A DNA stretch of 64,000 nucleotides from CAVTQY01 sp963736975 (GTDB taxonomy: Bacteria > Pseudomonadota > Alphaproteobacteria > Acetobacterales > Acetobacteraceae): contig CAVTQY010000001.1 of the NCBI GenBank assembly GCA_963736975.1, forward strand, positions 1,798,001-1,862,000. The letters are read 5' to 3'. Within the stretch, counting starts at the first letter, position 1; every line of letters starts with the position of its first letter. Positions 43,481 to 54,136 of the stretch are shown piece by piece. The notes under the pieces are model-generated. The model was not told the origin of the DNA, made no database searches, and saw only the letters and a list, made by a program, of their open reading frames with translations. Made by a program: the position numbers and the translations under genes.

Positions 43481-43510
43481 AAAGAGGCGGACCCTCGGGT
43501 CCGCCTCTTT
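43481..43510 (-). terminator. Rho-independent terminator of groESL
   Basis: A perfect hairpin, AAAGAGGCGGACC and GGTCCGCCTCTTT around a 4-base loop, 25 bases downstream of groEL. The T-run at the end of the stem on either strand makes it usable in both directions, but on the plus side it faces only the IS66 flank. Confidence 0.9.
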
Positions 43511-43534
43511 GGATCCGTCGTCGGTTGCCCTCCG

Positions 43535-45172
<1,638 letters not shown>

Positions 45173-45223
45173 GTGTTTCTATGTCCTCAATTCAGTTTGA
45201 CTCTATGGTGCTGAGGCGCCGGC

Positions 45224-45541
45224 TCAGGCTGCCTTTTTGCGAGCGGCCACGCCGCCTTCGACGATACCCATGATATCGGACTCCTTCATGATCAGCAGCT
45301 CCTCGCCGTCGATCTTGACCTCGGTGCCCGACCACTTGCCGAACAGGATCCGGTCACCTGCCTTGACGTCGAGCGTCACGAGCTGGCCTTGCTCGTTGCG
45401 CGCGCCGGGGCCGGCGGCGATTACCTCGCCTTCCATCGGCTTCTCTTTTGCGGTGTCCGGAATGATGATGCCGCCCGCGGTCTTTTCTTCGGCGTCAAGA
45501 CGCCGGACCACGACCCGGTCATGCAGGGGACGGAACTTCAT
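45224..45541 (-). CDS. groES: Co-chaperonin GroES (10 kDa)
   Basis: 105 residues from the ATG at 45541; a longer frame from 45616 lacks family likeness. MKFRPLHDRVVVRRLDAEEK and the mobile loop KTAGGIIIPDTAKEKP are typical, followed by GKWSGTEVKIDGEELLIM. The C-terminus has a few extra residues (GVAARKKAA) compared with the commonest form. It caps GroEL. It is first in the operon; the CIRCE element lies 69 bases upstream of its start. Confidence 0.96.
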   Translation of the reverse strand: MKFRPLHDRVVVRRLDAEEKTAGGIIIPDTAKEKPMEGEVIAAGPGARNEQGQLVTLDVKAGDRILFGKWSGTEVKIDGEELLIMKESDIMGIVEGGVAARKKAA

Positions 45542-45609
45542 TGCGATGCTTCCTCCAACCGTATCAATCGCCATTCGGGGGCCGCTCGGACTGGCAAGCC
45601 AGCAGCTAG

Positions 45610-45636
45610 TTAGCACTCCCTCTGCGCGAGTGCCAG
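45610..45636 (-). promoter_or_regulatory. CIRCE operator upstream of groES
   Basis: TTAGCACTC, nine bases, then GAGTGCCAG. The left arm is the exact CIRCE consensus, the right arm matches GAGTGCTAA at seven of nine. HrcA represses heat-shock operons by binding this element. It fits heat-inducible groESL control. Confidence 0.92.
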
Positions 45637-45930
45637 ACCTACGCCCTCCCGACTACGAATTCAAGCGCTGAGTACTAAACTAATTTTCTTTCTAAGAACT
45701 CCTTCGGTGAGCTGACGGTTGTCAGCCATGCCATCTGGCTCCTGGGGGAATGTCATCCATCCGGAACGTCCGGGAGCGGTCGGCTCATCGTGGGCGCGCT
45801 CAGTTTGGCCACCCCCCGCCCAGGGTTCTCATATCGGCCGATGCCCATTCATGCAATAACCCCTGGTAAGGTCTTTCGTTGTCGTTGTTGGATTCAGGCC
45901 CTATGCTTGGCCGGACATTGAGGACCAACC

Positions 45931-46794
45931 ATGCGCAAGAACCGCTTCCGCGAACTGCTCGCTGCCGGCCAACCAACGTTGGGCACACACGTCTTGTCGG
46001 CGTGGCCGACGCTACTCGAACTGGCCGGGCAGACCGGTGTTTACGACTACGTCGAATTCACCGCTGAATATGCGCCGTTCAACATGCATGATCTCGATAA
46101 TCTCGGCCGCGCGTTGGTGGTTGCAGACCTTGTCGGCATGATCAAGGTCGAGCAGCAGCAATGGACGCATCAGGCGATGCGCGCTGTCGGCTCCGGCTTC
46201 CAGAGCGTGCTGTTCGCGGATGTGCGTACCGCTGAGGATGCGATTGCCTGCGTCCGTGCTGTACGCCCAGAAATACCAACCGCGCGGGGCCTGCACGGTG
46301 TCGGCATGCGCCGCAATGTTGGCGTCGTGCTCGAAGTCGGTTCACCCGCTTACGTGCAGGCGCTCGAAGCGATCGTACTCGCAATTATGGTGGAAAAGCG
46401 CGAGTGTGTGGAAGACCTCGACGCAATTCTGTCCACTAAAGGCATCGACATGGTGCAATTCGGCCCAGCGGATTATGCGATGAGCATCGGGCTCGCCGGC
46501 CAGTGGTCGCACCCCGATGTCGTACGCGCGGAACGCAAGACCATAGAGACCGCACTGAAGAAAGGCATCCACCCGCGTGTGGAGCTGAGCGAGCCCCGGG
46601 AGGCCGCGCCGTATCTAGAAATGGGAGTGAAGCATTTTTGCATTGGCTGGGATGTCGAGATCCTGCACGCTTGGTGGCAGGTGAACGGCCGGCAAATGCG
46701 CGAGCTGGTTGGCGGAGAGCGGCTCGGTAACGCTCGACGAAGCGGCGCCGGCGTTCTCGCCTTGGGCAGCTCGTCTGCTCATCTACGGCCGTAG
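45931..46794 (+). CDS. HpcH/HpaI-type aldolase (2-keto-3-deoxy acid aldolase family)
   Basis: 287 residues. The fold opens LLAAGQPTLGTHVLSAWPTL. Further marks are YVEFTAEYAPFN, IKVEQQQWTHQAMRAVGSGF (substrate Gln), and DLDAILSTKGIDMVQFGPAD with GPADYAMSIG near residue 185. It cleaves or forms C-C bonds of 2-keto acids with a divalent metal. The normal family end is about VNGRQMRELVGG; here about 28 extra residues rich in Ala, Ser and Gly follow, perhaps a read-on. GAGGA stands ten bases before the ATG. No pathway neighbour is present. Confidence 0.82.
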   Translation: MRKNRFRELLAAGQPTLGTHVLSAWPTLLELAGQTGVYDYVEFTAEYAPFNMHDLDNLGRALVVADLVGMIKVEQQQWTHQAMRAVGSGFQSVLFADVRTAEDAIACVRAVRPEIPTARGLHGVGMRRNVGVVLEVGSPAYVQALEAIVLAIMVEKRECVEDLDAILSTKGIDMVQFGPADYAMSIGLAGQWSHPDVVRAERKTIETALKKGIHPRVELSEPREAAPYLEMGVKHFCIGWDVEILHAWWQVNGRQMRELVGGERLGNARRSGAGVLALGSSSAHLRP

Positions 46795-47195
46795 GTGCCA
46801 AGGTCGAACGGCATTTCCACTGGTTCTGGTCGCAGCTTCAGTAACACATTGTGCCGCGGAGCGTCTTCTTTTCGACTGGCCTTCACTGCACAGTCCAGTG
46901 CCTCGATCAGAAAGTCGACTACCCGAGCTTATAGGCACCTTCCGATACCATCTCGCCAAAAACAAGCGCAAACCCGAAGTTCCGTGGTTTCGCCGGTAGA
47001 GCATCGAGGAGCAGCTTCTTGATTTCAGCTTCAGACGGCGGAACCTGGCTTATGGGCACGGTGGCGTCTCCGGTGTTGTGAGCTGTCGACAATACCATCA
47101 AAGTCGGCCGAGGAATGCGCGAACGAAATCAAGCTCGCTTGCGGGAGATTACTGCAGGCGGGCAGTTGCGTTATCCTCTGCCAAAAGGAGGCACA
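46795..47195. other. Intergenic, no gene supported
   Basis: About 400 bases between the aldolase and VWA genes. Short open frames on both strands lack ribosome sites and family likeness. AAAAGGAGGCAC at its right end serves the VWA gene. Confidence 0.5.
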
Positions 47196-47999
47196 ATGGA
47201 GTACAAACCGAATTTCGTGCTGGTGCCTGATGAAGCCGAGCATCTTGCAACCCAGCCACTCACGCCCGAACACACTGCGCGAAAGACGCTCGCGCCCGTG
47301 TTGGGCAAGTTGCGGGCGCTGGTGGCGTCTGCGGGGATCTTGCTTCCGAAGGACGCAGCGATCGGGGGCGAAGGGACGTCCACACCCTGGGCAGGGCGAC
47401 CGCGGCTGGTTTTCGGCTTTGACGCTACCGCTTCCCGCGAACCGGCCTGGGACGCGGCACGTCAGGTGACAGACGCGCTGGTCTGCACGCTGCCAGGCGA
47501 ACTCGACGTTGCGCTTGCAGTGCATGGCGGAGGGCGGCTGCACACCTTTACGGACTTCACCGCCGACGCGAAAGCGCTGCGCGACCGCGCTGCTGCGATC
47601 GGCTGCCTCTCTGGCCCCACTCAGATGCTGCCGATCCTCTCCCGCGCGCTGGGCTCACCCGGAGTACGCGTTGTCACTTATGTCGGTGACGTGTTCGAGG
47701 AGTCACTTGGTCACGGGCGGAAGCTCGCCGACCAGCTGGGACGGCGAGGAATCAAGTTGTTCGTGCTGCACGACGTTGCGGACTGGATGGCACGGCGCGA
47801 TGCCGAACTGTTCTTTGATCTGGCACGCCGCACCGGCGGATGCGTGCTTCCCTTCAATTCTAGCTCACTCCGCCGACTGCGCGATTTACTTGCGGCTGTG
47901 GCGGTGTACGCAGTTGGTGGAGAAAAGCTTGTGGAGGCGAAGCGCGACAACATGGAGGGGGTGGCACTGTTGCAGTTTCACCTTCGCGGGAGCAGATAA
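47196..47999 (+). CDS. VWA-domain protein with DxTxS metal site
   Basis: 267 residues. A strong AAGGAGG precedes the ATG at 47196. After a helical N-terminus, the von Willebrand A fold starts RLVFGFDATASREPAW; DATAS replaces the canonical DxSxS metal motif with Thr, which can still bind metal. SGPTQMLPILSRAL and VTYVGDVFEESLGHGRKLAD supply the later metal and helix positions. VWA proteins are scaffolds, often with AAA+ partners; none is adjacent. Similar stand-alone VWA genes occur in alphaproteobacterial plasmids and integrative elements, which suits this region. An IS3-family element inserted 28 bases after its stop. Confidence 0.75.
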   Translation: MEYKPNFVLVPDEAEHLATQPLTPEHTARKTLAPVLGKLRALVASAGILLPKDAAIGGEGTSTPWAGRPRLVFGFDATASREPAWDAARQVTDALVCTLPGELDVALAVHGGGRLHTFTDFTADAKALRDRAAAIGCLSGPTQMLPILSRALGSPGVRVVTYVGDVFEESLGHGRKLADQLGRRGIKLFVLHDVADWMARRDAELFFDLARRTGGCVLPFNSSSLRRLRDLLAAVAVYAVGGEKLVEAKRDNMEGVALLQFHLRGSR

Positions 48000-48099
48000 C
48001 CTTTGCTAACTCCAAGGAGATCACTAGTGAAGTGGACCCCGGATTTGGGACCGGGGCATAGTTGGAAGTGGGCCGTTCCGTTGCTAGACGGAGCGGATG

Positions 48100-48354
48100 A
48101 TGACGAAGCGAACGAGACGAAAGATTGACGCGGCGTTGAAGGCGAAGATTGCGCTGGAGGCGCTGCGAGAAGAGGCGACGGTCGCGGACCTGGCGCAACG
48201 CCACGGGGTGCATCCGACGCAGGTCTATGCCTGGAAGAAGCAGCTGCAGGACCAGGCGGCGCGGGCATTCGATGCCGGTATTGGCCGGGACGGCGAGGAA
48301 GCGCGCGAGCGAGAGATCGAGAAGCTGCACGCCAAGGCTTGTCCTCGGGCTTGA
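48100..48354 (+). CDS. IS3 OrfA, truncated by a palindromic insertion
   Basis: 84 residues as read. MTKRTRRKIDAALKAKIALE and LAQRHGVHPTQVYAWKKQ give the helix-turn-helix of IS3 OrfA, and a leucine-zipper-like segment follows. After EKLHAK the reading enters a 25-bp palindromic insertion and stops with ACPRA. Without the insertion the frame would continue IGQLTVEREFLAKRSGR and overlap orfB by ATGA. The loss of the last 17 residues may alter OrfA-OrfB coupling, yet the element was copied after the insertion. Confidence 0.9.
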   Translation: MTKRTRRKIDAALKAKIALEALREEATVADLAQRHGVHPTQVYAWKKQLQDQAARAFDAGIGRDGEEAREREIEKLHAKACPRA

Positions 48355-48361
48355 CCCGAGG
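48337..48361. repeat. 25-bp palindromic insertion inside orfA, copy 1
   Basis: CCTCGGG (48343-48349) and CCCGAGG (48355-48361) flank CTTGA, with six further bases on the left. Removing exactly 25 bases restores the OrfA frame. Short repeats of this style are scattered in alphaproteobacterial genomes. The same insertion occurs at 54112-54136 in copy 2. Confidence 0.9.
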
Positions 48362-48411
48362 ATCGGGCAGTTGACGGTGGAACGCGAATTTTTAGCCAAG
48401 AGGTCCGGAAG

Positions 48412-49353
48412 ATGAGCGCGCCGGACCGGAGAGCGTTGCTCGAGCACGATCGTGGCAAGCTGTCGATCCGGCGGCAGTGCGCACTGCTCGGGGTGGCGCG
48501 TTCCGGGGTGTATCGGCAGCGTCGGCCGGCGAACGACAATGACCTGGCTGTGATGCGCCAGCTCGACGAGCTGTTCACCGCCTGGCCATTTCTCGGCTCG
48601 CGGCGGATGGCGGCGATGCTGCGGGCGGAGGGGTATCGGATCAACCGTAAGCGCGTGCAGCGGTTGATGCGTCGGATGGGCATCGCGGCGCTGGGCCCAA
48701 AGCCACGGACGACGAAACCTGCGCCGGGACACAAGATCTTTCCGTATCTGCTGCGCGGTGTGGCGATCGACCGGCCCAACCAGGTGTGGGCGGCGGACAT
48801 CACCTATGTGCCGATCGGTCGTGGCTTTCTGCATCTCGTGGCGATCATGGACTGGGCCTCCCGCGCGGTGCTGGCGTGGCGGTTGTCGAACAGCATGGAT
48901 GTATCGTTCTGCGTCTCGGCGCTGGAGGAAGCGCTGACCCGGTTCGGCAGGCCGGACATCTTCAACACCGACCAGGGCAGCCAATTCACCAGCGCCACAT
49001 TCACCACGGAGCTGCTGGCGGCCGGGATCAAAGTCTCGATGGATGGCCGCGGCCGGTGGATGGACAACGTGTTCATCGAGCGGCTGTGGCGGTCGCTGAA
49101 GCACGAGGACATCTACCTGAAAGGCTACGCCGATGGGCGCGAGGCGAAAGCTGGGATCGCCTCGTGGGTGGCATTCTACAATACCAGGAGGCCCCACCAG
49201 GCGTTGGGGAACCGGGCACCGATGACGGTCTGGCGTGCCGGCATCTTCGGCGAGCTAGGGGACTCGGCTGTGGATATGACGCTGCGCTTGGACAACGCTG
49301 CCGCGTTGCCCACATACCCACAGCCGTCACAACAACAGCCATGCGCAGCTTAA
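48412..49353 (+). CDS. IS3 OrfB transposase (DDE integrase)
   Basis: 313 residues. The HTH_21 region (RMAAMLRAEGYRINRKRVQR) precedes the rve domain: VWAADITYVPIGRGFLHLVA (first Asp), FNTDQGSQFTSATFTTELL (second Asp) and DNVFIERLWRSLKHEDIYLK (Glu). All three catalytic acids are present, so the enzyme can be active. The usual OrfA-OrfB frameshift product would be prevented by the orfA insertion; independent start at the ATG 48412 is possible. Confidence 0.93.
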   Translation: MSAPDRRALLEHDRGKLSIRRQCALLGVARSGVYRQRRPANDNDLAVMRQLDELFTAWPFLGSRRMAAMLRAEGYRINRKRVQRLMRRMGIAALGPKPRTTKPAPGHKIFPYLLRGVAIDRPNQVWAADITYVPIGRGFLHLVAIMDWASRAVLAWRLSNSMDVSFCVSALEEALTRFGRPDIFNTDQGSQFTSATFTTELLAAGIKVSMDGRGRWMDNVFIERLWRSLKHEDIYLKGYADGREAKAGIASWVAFYNTRRPHQALGNRAPMTVWRAGIFGELGDSAVDMTLRLDNAAALPTYPQPSQQQPCAA

Positions 49354-49431
49354 TGGTATAAGGAGGTCGGACCGGTCGCACTTTCACCTAACAACCCTCG
49401 CCCAGTGGTCCTCACTGAAGGGTCCACTTCA

Positions 49432-49890
49432 GGGCTGCTGGCCGTACTCTGAGTCGAAAGACCACCCAGAAACGTCGTGAATGACCGTCAGCAGGATCAT
49501 TTGTTGGACGCCGTGAGCGGATTACTGCCTTCTCGAGACTATTGTTTTTTGTGCTGCCATTTCTCGCTACGCATACGAACCGTATACGTGGCGCCCCCAC
49601 CAGAATTTCGGCGCCTTCTTGAGCGCGTACGGGAGGCGCTCCGCCAAGTTCCCGCCGCTCCCGTCGCTGATTTTGCATGTGTAGCCGCGGCCGCGCTCGC
49701 CATAGGAGCGCCGTTTCAGCCGATCTCGCCTCGCCGCTCCCACTTGCCGCCCATGTGCGGCCGATATGCATCCTCACGGCCTGTCGAGGCACCGCTCGGG
49801 CGACTGCCCAGCCGGCAATCTCTTCATGCGGCGCAATGCCGGTCAGTCTGAGGTCGTCGAAGTCCTCTAAGTCGTTCGCCGAGCCGCCAC
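49432..49890. other. Debris between IS3 copy 1 and the peroxidase tail, no gene
   Basis: About 460 bases. TTGTTGGACGCCGTGA near 49500 resembles the IS481 end seen at 39.8 kb, which may be coincidence. No reading frame has family likeness. Confidence 0.45.
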
Positions 49891-49983
49891 GACGTGGTAC
49901 TCGATTTCTACAATCGCCAATTCCAGATCGGGCTTACCGCGCAGGAGCAGCAGGATCTAATCGCATTCCTGAATTGGCTGTAA
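49891..49983 (+). pseudogene. C-terminal tail of a di-haem cytochrome c peroxidase-like gene
   Basis: The last 30 codons before a TAA read VVLDFYNRQFQIGLTAQEQQ and then DLIAFLNWL. This is the typical C-terminus of MauG/cytochrome c peroxidase and related c-type cytochromes (FYN, LTxQE, LIAFL). Nothing upstream in that frame matches, so only the tail remains. Confidence 0.6.
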
Positions 49984-49997
49984 ACTAACCTCGCGCA

Positions 49998-50979
49998 TTG
50001 CAACCTCGTGAAGTCAGCTGGGCCGATGGGCTTATCCTTCTGCCGGAGTTGTATCGCAGGGCGGGCGACTTTAGGCTGACGCCGCGCCAACTCGGGAGGC
50101 ACGACGTAGTGGAATGTCGCCCACTTCATGGCAGCTTCGGTGCCGAGGTTATCGGGGTCCCTCCTAACCTGGCGGTTGACGACGACACTTTCCGGCAGAT
50201 CGAGTCCGCCTGGTTCAGGCACTCCATCCTGTTGTTCCGGGGCCTCACCATGACCCCGGCCGAGCACATCGCCTTCACCCGGCGGCTCGGCCCGCTGCAC
50301 GTCGTGGCGGAGCATATGCAGGCCACCTTGCCGGCGTGTCCGGAAGTGTTCGTCGTCTCGAATGCCATCCGGGATGGGAAGCCCGTCGGACTGAAGCGCG
50401 CCGGCGAGGGCTTCCACACGGACGGAGAAGATAAACCGATCCCCAACGCCGGCTCCTTCCTCTACGGGATCGAAGTTCCGCCCCGAGCGCGGGGACACAC
50501 TGTTCGTTGATATGTACGCGGTCTATGAAGCGTTGCCCAGCGACATCAAACGGCGCTTGGTTGGCCGTCGGGCGCGCTTCAGCCGGATCGCGTTGCACAA
50601 CCTCCATTATCCGCTGCTGCCGCCACTCACCGATCAGCAAAAGAGGGAGCGGCCGGATGTCTATCATCCCCTGCTCCGCCGCCATCCGCGTAGCGGGCGA
50701 ACGTCGCTCTATATTGGCCGGTGGGCCTGCGATATTGAAGGTATGCCCGCCGAAGAAGGTGGTGCGCTGATCAAATATCTGCAGGAGTTCGCACAGCAGC
50801 CTCAATTCATTTATCGCCAGGTGTGGCAGCTCGGCGATGCGGTGCTTTGGGATAATCGCTGCACCCAGCATTGCGCCACCGGCTTCGACGACGAAAAGCA
50901 TGTGCGGATCATGTATCGTACGACGTTGGAAGGCGACGTTCCGGAGATGGCGTTGCCGGAACCCGCACAAGCGGTGTAA
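49998..50979 (+). pseudogene. TauD/TfdA Fe(II)/2-oxoglutarate dioxygenase, frameshifted
   Basis: Marks: PLHGSFGAEVIGVPPN near the start, FRHSILLFRGLTMTPAEHIA, the iron motif FHTDG, and in the other frame QHCATGFDDEKHVRIMYRTT with the distal His and the 2-oxoglutarate Arg. At 50481-50484 a run of four C breaks the frame; with three C the protein reads GIEVPPERGDTLFVDMYAV and continues to a normal end at 50979. The start is uncertain (TTG 49998, TTG 50049 or GTG 50109). The enzyme would use O2 and 2-oxoglutarate to hydroxylate or release sulfite from a small substrate. Confidence 0.8.
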
Positions 50980-51190
50980 ATGCCGGTGATTAGCGTTCCA
51001 CGCCGATCGTCGATCCATCCAGCTACCAGCAGACATGCCGACGCAGCCAAGCCTGACCGGTTATACCGAATGCAACGAAGATACTGAAACAAGTGTTGAC
51101 AGAGATCCACGATTAAAGGGCTGATTCACATCACGGGCAAACGCAACGGCTAGACGCGTCCGCCGTTCCACGCTGACGGCGGGCGGTGCG

Positions 51191-51457
51191 TCATCCGCAT
51201 CGCGCTAACTCGCGCAGGCAATCCTTGAGGTCCTCTGCATAGGTCGGACGGTAGAAGGGCAGACGCAGAGCCTCCATCGCCGTTATCCCCGCCTGCACCC
51301 AGCCCGCGACCAGATTTGCGAGATACTCCACAGCCGGGCCGGCCATCTCCGCTCCTGCGATGACGCCGTCCCGTCGAGCATAGACGCGCATGATGCCGTC
51401 GGGCCGGCCCTCAATGAGCGCTCGGCCGGCCTCGAAATTGCAGCTAGCGACAATCAC
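51191..51457 (-). pseudogene. Pyridine nucleotide-disulfide oxidoreductase C-terminal fragment
   Basis: Reads VIVASCNFEAGRALIEGRPD, IMRVYARRDGVIAGAEMAGP and a helical end with ALRLPFYRPTYAEDLKDCL. This is the dimerisation domain of dihydrolipoamide dehydrogenase-type flavoproteins. It starts exactly at the end of IS3 copy 2 (51458), so the element truncated the gene. The FAD and NAD domains are not found beyond the element. Confidence 0.75.
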
Positions 51458-52126
51458 TGAAGTGGACCCTTCAGTGAGGACCACTGGGCGAGGGTTGTTA
51501 GGTAAAAGTGCGACCGGTCCGACCTCCTTATACCATTAAGCTGCGCATGGCTGTTGTTGTGACGGCTGTGGGTATGTGGGCAACGCGGCAGCGTTGTCCA
51601 AGCGCAGCGTCATATCCACAGCCGAGTCCCCTAGCTCGCCGAAGATGCCGGCACGCCAGACCGTCATCGGTGCCCGGTTCCCCAACGCCTGGTGGGGCCT
51701 CCTGGTATTGTAGAATGCCACCCACGAGGCGATCCCAGCTTTCGCCTCGCGCCCATCGGCGTAGCCTTTCAGGTAGATGTCCTCGTGCTTCAGCGACCGC
51801 CACAGCCGCTCGATGAACACGTTGTCCATCCACCGGCCGCGGCCATCCATCGAGACTTTGATCCCGGCCGCCAGCAGCTCCGTGGTGAATGTAGCGCTGG
51901 TGAATTGGCTGCCCTGGTCGGTGTTGAAGATGTCCGGCCTGCCGAACCGGGCCAGCGCTTCCTCCAGCGCCGAGACGCAGAACGAGACGTCCATCGTATT
52001 CGACAGACGCCACGCCAGCACCGCGCGGCTCGCCCAGTCCATGATCGCCACGAGATGCAGAAAGCCACGACCGATCGGCACATAGGGGTGAGTAGGCCGG
52101 AGGAATTTCACCTCCAGCCTCTCGCA

Positions 52127-52160
52127 GAACCGGACGTGAACCTCTCAGCTCATCCGGCTC
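52127..52160 (-). ncRNA. Group II intron domain V
   Basis: A 34-nt hairpin: GAGCCGGATGAGCTGAGAGG followed by TTCACGTCCGGTTC. It has the AGC triad region and GAGA-like terminal loop of catalytic domain V. Domain VI follows, with GGCTGGAGGTGAAATTCCTC containing a candidate branch-point A, then the intron end. Confidence 0.9.
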
Positions 52161-52172
52161 CCACCATCCGTC

Positions 52173-53409
52173 CTACGATAGAAATCCCAGCGACCAATGA
52201 GCGAACGCATCCGGCTGCCTTTGCGCGAGTCGCCTGAGCATCTCGGCAGCTCGTGTCTTATGGCCTGCCAGCCGCTTGTGCTTGCGCATCAGCCACCGGA
52301 TCAGGAACAGGTTCATGTGCCGCCATACTGGCTTGAGTGCCGATCCGTGGAAGCGGCCATAGTACTGCTGCCATCCTCTCAGGATCGGTGCGAACATGGC
52401 CGAAAGATCGTCCAAGCTCTTGTCGCTCTTCAGTTGCAGGTGCCATCCCCTGATCGTCTGCCGCATGGCCTTGAGGGCGTCGCGGCTGACGGCGGGGGAG
52501 AAGTTCACGTAAACCCGGTCATACTTGTCCACCGCCTTGCGAGGCCTGAACGTATAACCAAGAAACGTGAACTGGATTTCGGGGTGATCCCCGGTCCGAT
52601 TGATGTCCTGACAATACACAATCCGTGTCTTGCCTGGATGCAGTTCGAGCTTGCAGGCCTGGAACCTCTCCCGGACGCAATCAAGCACGTACTCTGCCTG
52701 GCGCTTGCTCTTGCAGTGAAGCACCGCATCGTCGGCGTATCGGGCATACCGAACGCCGGGCAGATGCCGCGTCACCCAAAGATCAAATGCGTAGTGCAGA
52801 AACAAATTGGCCAGGATCGGCGACACGACACCACCTTGCGGTGTGCCTTTATCGCGTTCCAGGATCTGCCCGTCCGTGGTCTGCATTGGCGCTTTCAGCC
52901 AGCGTTCCACGTAGAGCAGGATCCATGGCTCCTGACAGTGCTTGCGCAGAGCCTTCATCAGCAGATCATGATCGAGATTGTTGAACAGACCTCGGATGTT
53001 CGAACTCAACGACCCAGTCGTAATCCCAGCAGCGGCGTCTGGTAACAGCGATTGCCGCCAGCGCCGACTTCCCTGGCCGATAGCCATAGGAATCAGCGCG
53101 GAAGATCGGATCAAGCCGTGGCTCAAGCCACTTCTTCACCGCCGTCTGCGCGATCCTGTCGGCTACCGTCGGAATGCCCAATATCCGGACGCCTCCTGAC
53201 TTCTTCGGGATCGGCACGGCCTTCACCGGCGGCGGAAAGTAGCTGCCGGAGCTCATCCGATTCCAGATTCTGTACAGGTTGCCGCCCAGCTTTTCCTCGA
53301 ACCGCTCGATCGTCTCGGCATCGATCCCCGCGGCGCCCTGATTGGCCTTCACATGTAACCATGCCTCCCATATCAAGGTCTTGGGAACGTCGTAAGGCTT
53401 GCAGGTCAT
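52173..53409 (-). pseudogene. ltrA: Group II intron reverse transcriptase/maturase, frameshifted
   Basis: About 412 residues when repaired. RT blocks: AGIDAETIERFEEKLGG, VRILGIPTVADRIAQTAVKK, FRADSYGYRPGKSALAAI, then FDIRGLFNNLDHDLLMKAL, KGTPQGGVVSPILANLFLHY and the active-site RYADDAVLHC. The maturase X domain follows (MFAPILRGWQQYYGRFHGSA). No HNH endonuclease domain is visible. At 52999-53000 an extra A on the coding strand breaks the frame between WVVEF and DIRGLF. GGAGG precedes the ATG at 53409. The intron probably cannot move by itself now. Confidence 0.9.
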
Positions 53410-54111
53410 GGAGGATTCCTCCCGGTCGCCCGGTTGATCTCCCTTGCCTGCGTGGATGACGCCGCCCCTTCGCTCCACCGCCATTACAGCGGTCTCAACG
53501 CTACTACGAGCGGCTCCGTCCCTTGGCAGCGCTTCGCTACTATCGGCCTCGCCTCGCGGGCTTGTGCCTTTCGCTTCGCATCGCCACCCAGGTTCCCGCG
53601 GTTCAACGTAAGAGCCTGAAACAGGATCGCGCTGCCTCTATGCCGGACGCCGTCTGACCCGTAAGCAGGTATCGGCCAGACTGATCCCGGCGCAACATCA
53701 CTCACCGGTTTCGACATCGTTTGAGCACTTTCGACACTTGAACGGCAGTTCACGGTTGTTCGCCTTCCTGTCTCCTACCTGACGCCTTGCGGCGCCTTTT
53801 CCGTAACGCTCACGACCCGGGCTTTTGACCCGCGCCGCTTACGGTGGTTTGCAACCTGCTCCTGCAAGCCGATTGCGGGGGGCCGGCCCCCATCTCTCAC
53901 GCCGCTTGCCGCGGCACACTGATGTCCGCCGCCCACACCTGGTTGGGCCGGTCGATCGCCACACCGCGCAGCAGATACGGAAAGATCTTGTGTCCCGGCG
54001 CAGGTTTCGCCGTCCGTGGCTTTGGGCCCAGCGCCGCGATGCCCATCCGACGCATCAACCGCTGCACGCGCTTGCGGTTGATGCGACGCCCCTCACCGTC
54101 AACTGCCCGAT

Positions 54112-54136
54112 CCTCGGGTCAAGCCCGAGGACAAGC
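54112..54136. repeat. 25-bp palindromic insertion inside orfA, copy 2
   Basis: CCTCGGG (54112-54118), TCAAG, CCCGAGG (54124-54130) plus six flanking bases, the inverse of the insertion in copy 1 at the same codon. Confidence 0.9.

Larger units (their letters stand above)
48028..49431 (+). mobile_element. IS3-family element, copy 1 (complete ends)
   Basis: 1,404 bases bounded by the inverted ends TGAAGTGGACCC (48028) and GGGTCCACTTCA (ending 49431). It carries orfA and orfB. No clear target duplication is seen beside the ends. A 25-bp palindromic insertion interrupts orfA. A second, rearranged copy lies at 51458-54423 on the other strand. Confidence 0.9.
52088..53919 (-). mobile_element. Group II intron inserted in IS3 orfB
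   Basis: About 1.83 kb. On the coding strand the 5' boundary reads exon GACATCA then intron GTGTGCCGC, a proper GUGYG start. The 3' boundary has CTACTCAC before CCTATGTGCC of the exon, with one C of uncertainty. Domain V and the encoded reverse transcriptase are recognisable. Comparison with the uninterrupted copy 1 fixes the insertion point within the WAADITYVP codons, so the boundaries are directly seen. Confidence 0.9.
51536..54097 (-). pseudogene. IS3 OrfB of copy 2, split by intron and 5'-deleted
   Basis: The 5' piece (53920-54097) encodes RINRKRVQRLMRRMGIAALG up to WAADI. The 3' piece (51536-52087) resumes YVPIGRGFLHLVAIMDWASR and runs to the normal end QPSQQQPCAA. Both align residue for residue with copy 1 apart from a few substitutions (SNT for SNS, LARF for LTRF). 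The N-terminal 80 codons were deleted before or after intron entry. Even perfect splicing would not yield a complete transposase. Confidence 0.88.

Noticed and set aside
45800..45988. Minus-strand fragment reading DNERPYQGLLHEW, like an integrase tail
   Set aside because: Only about twelve residues look transposase-like and nothing else around them does; not enough to call.
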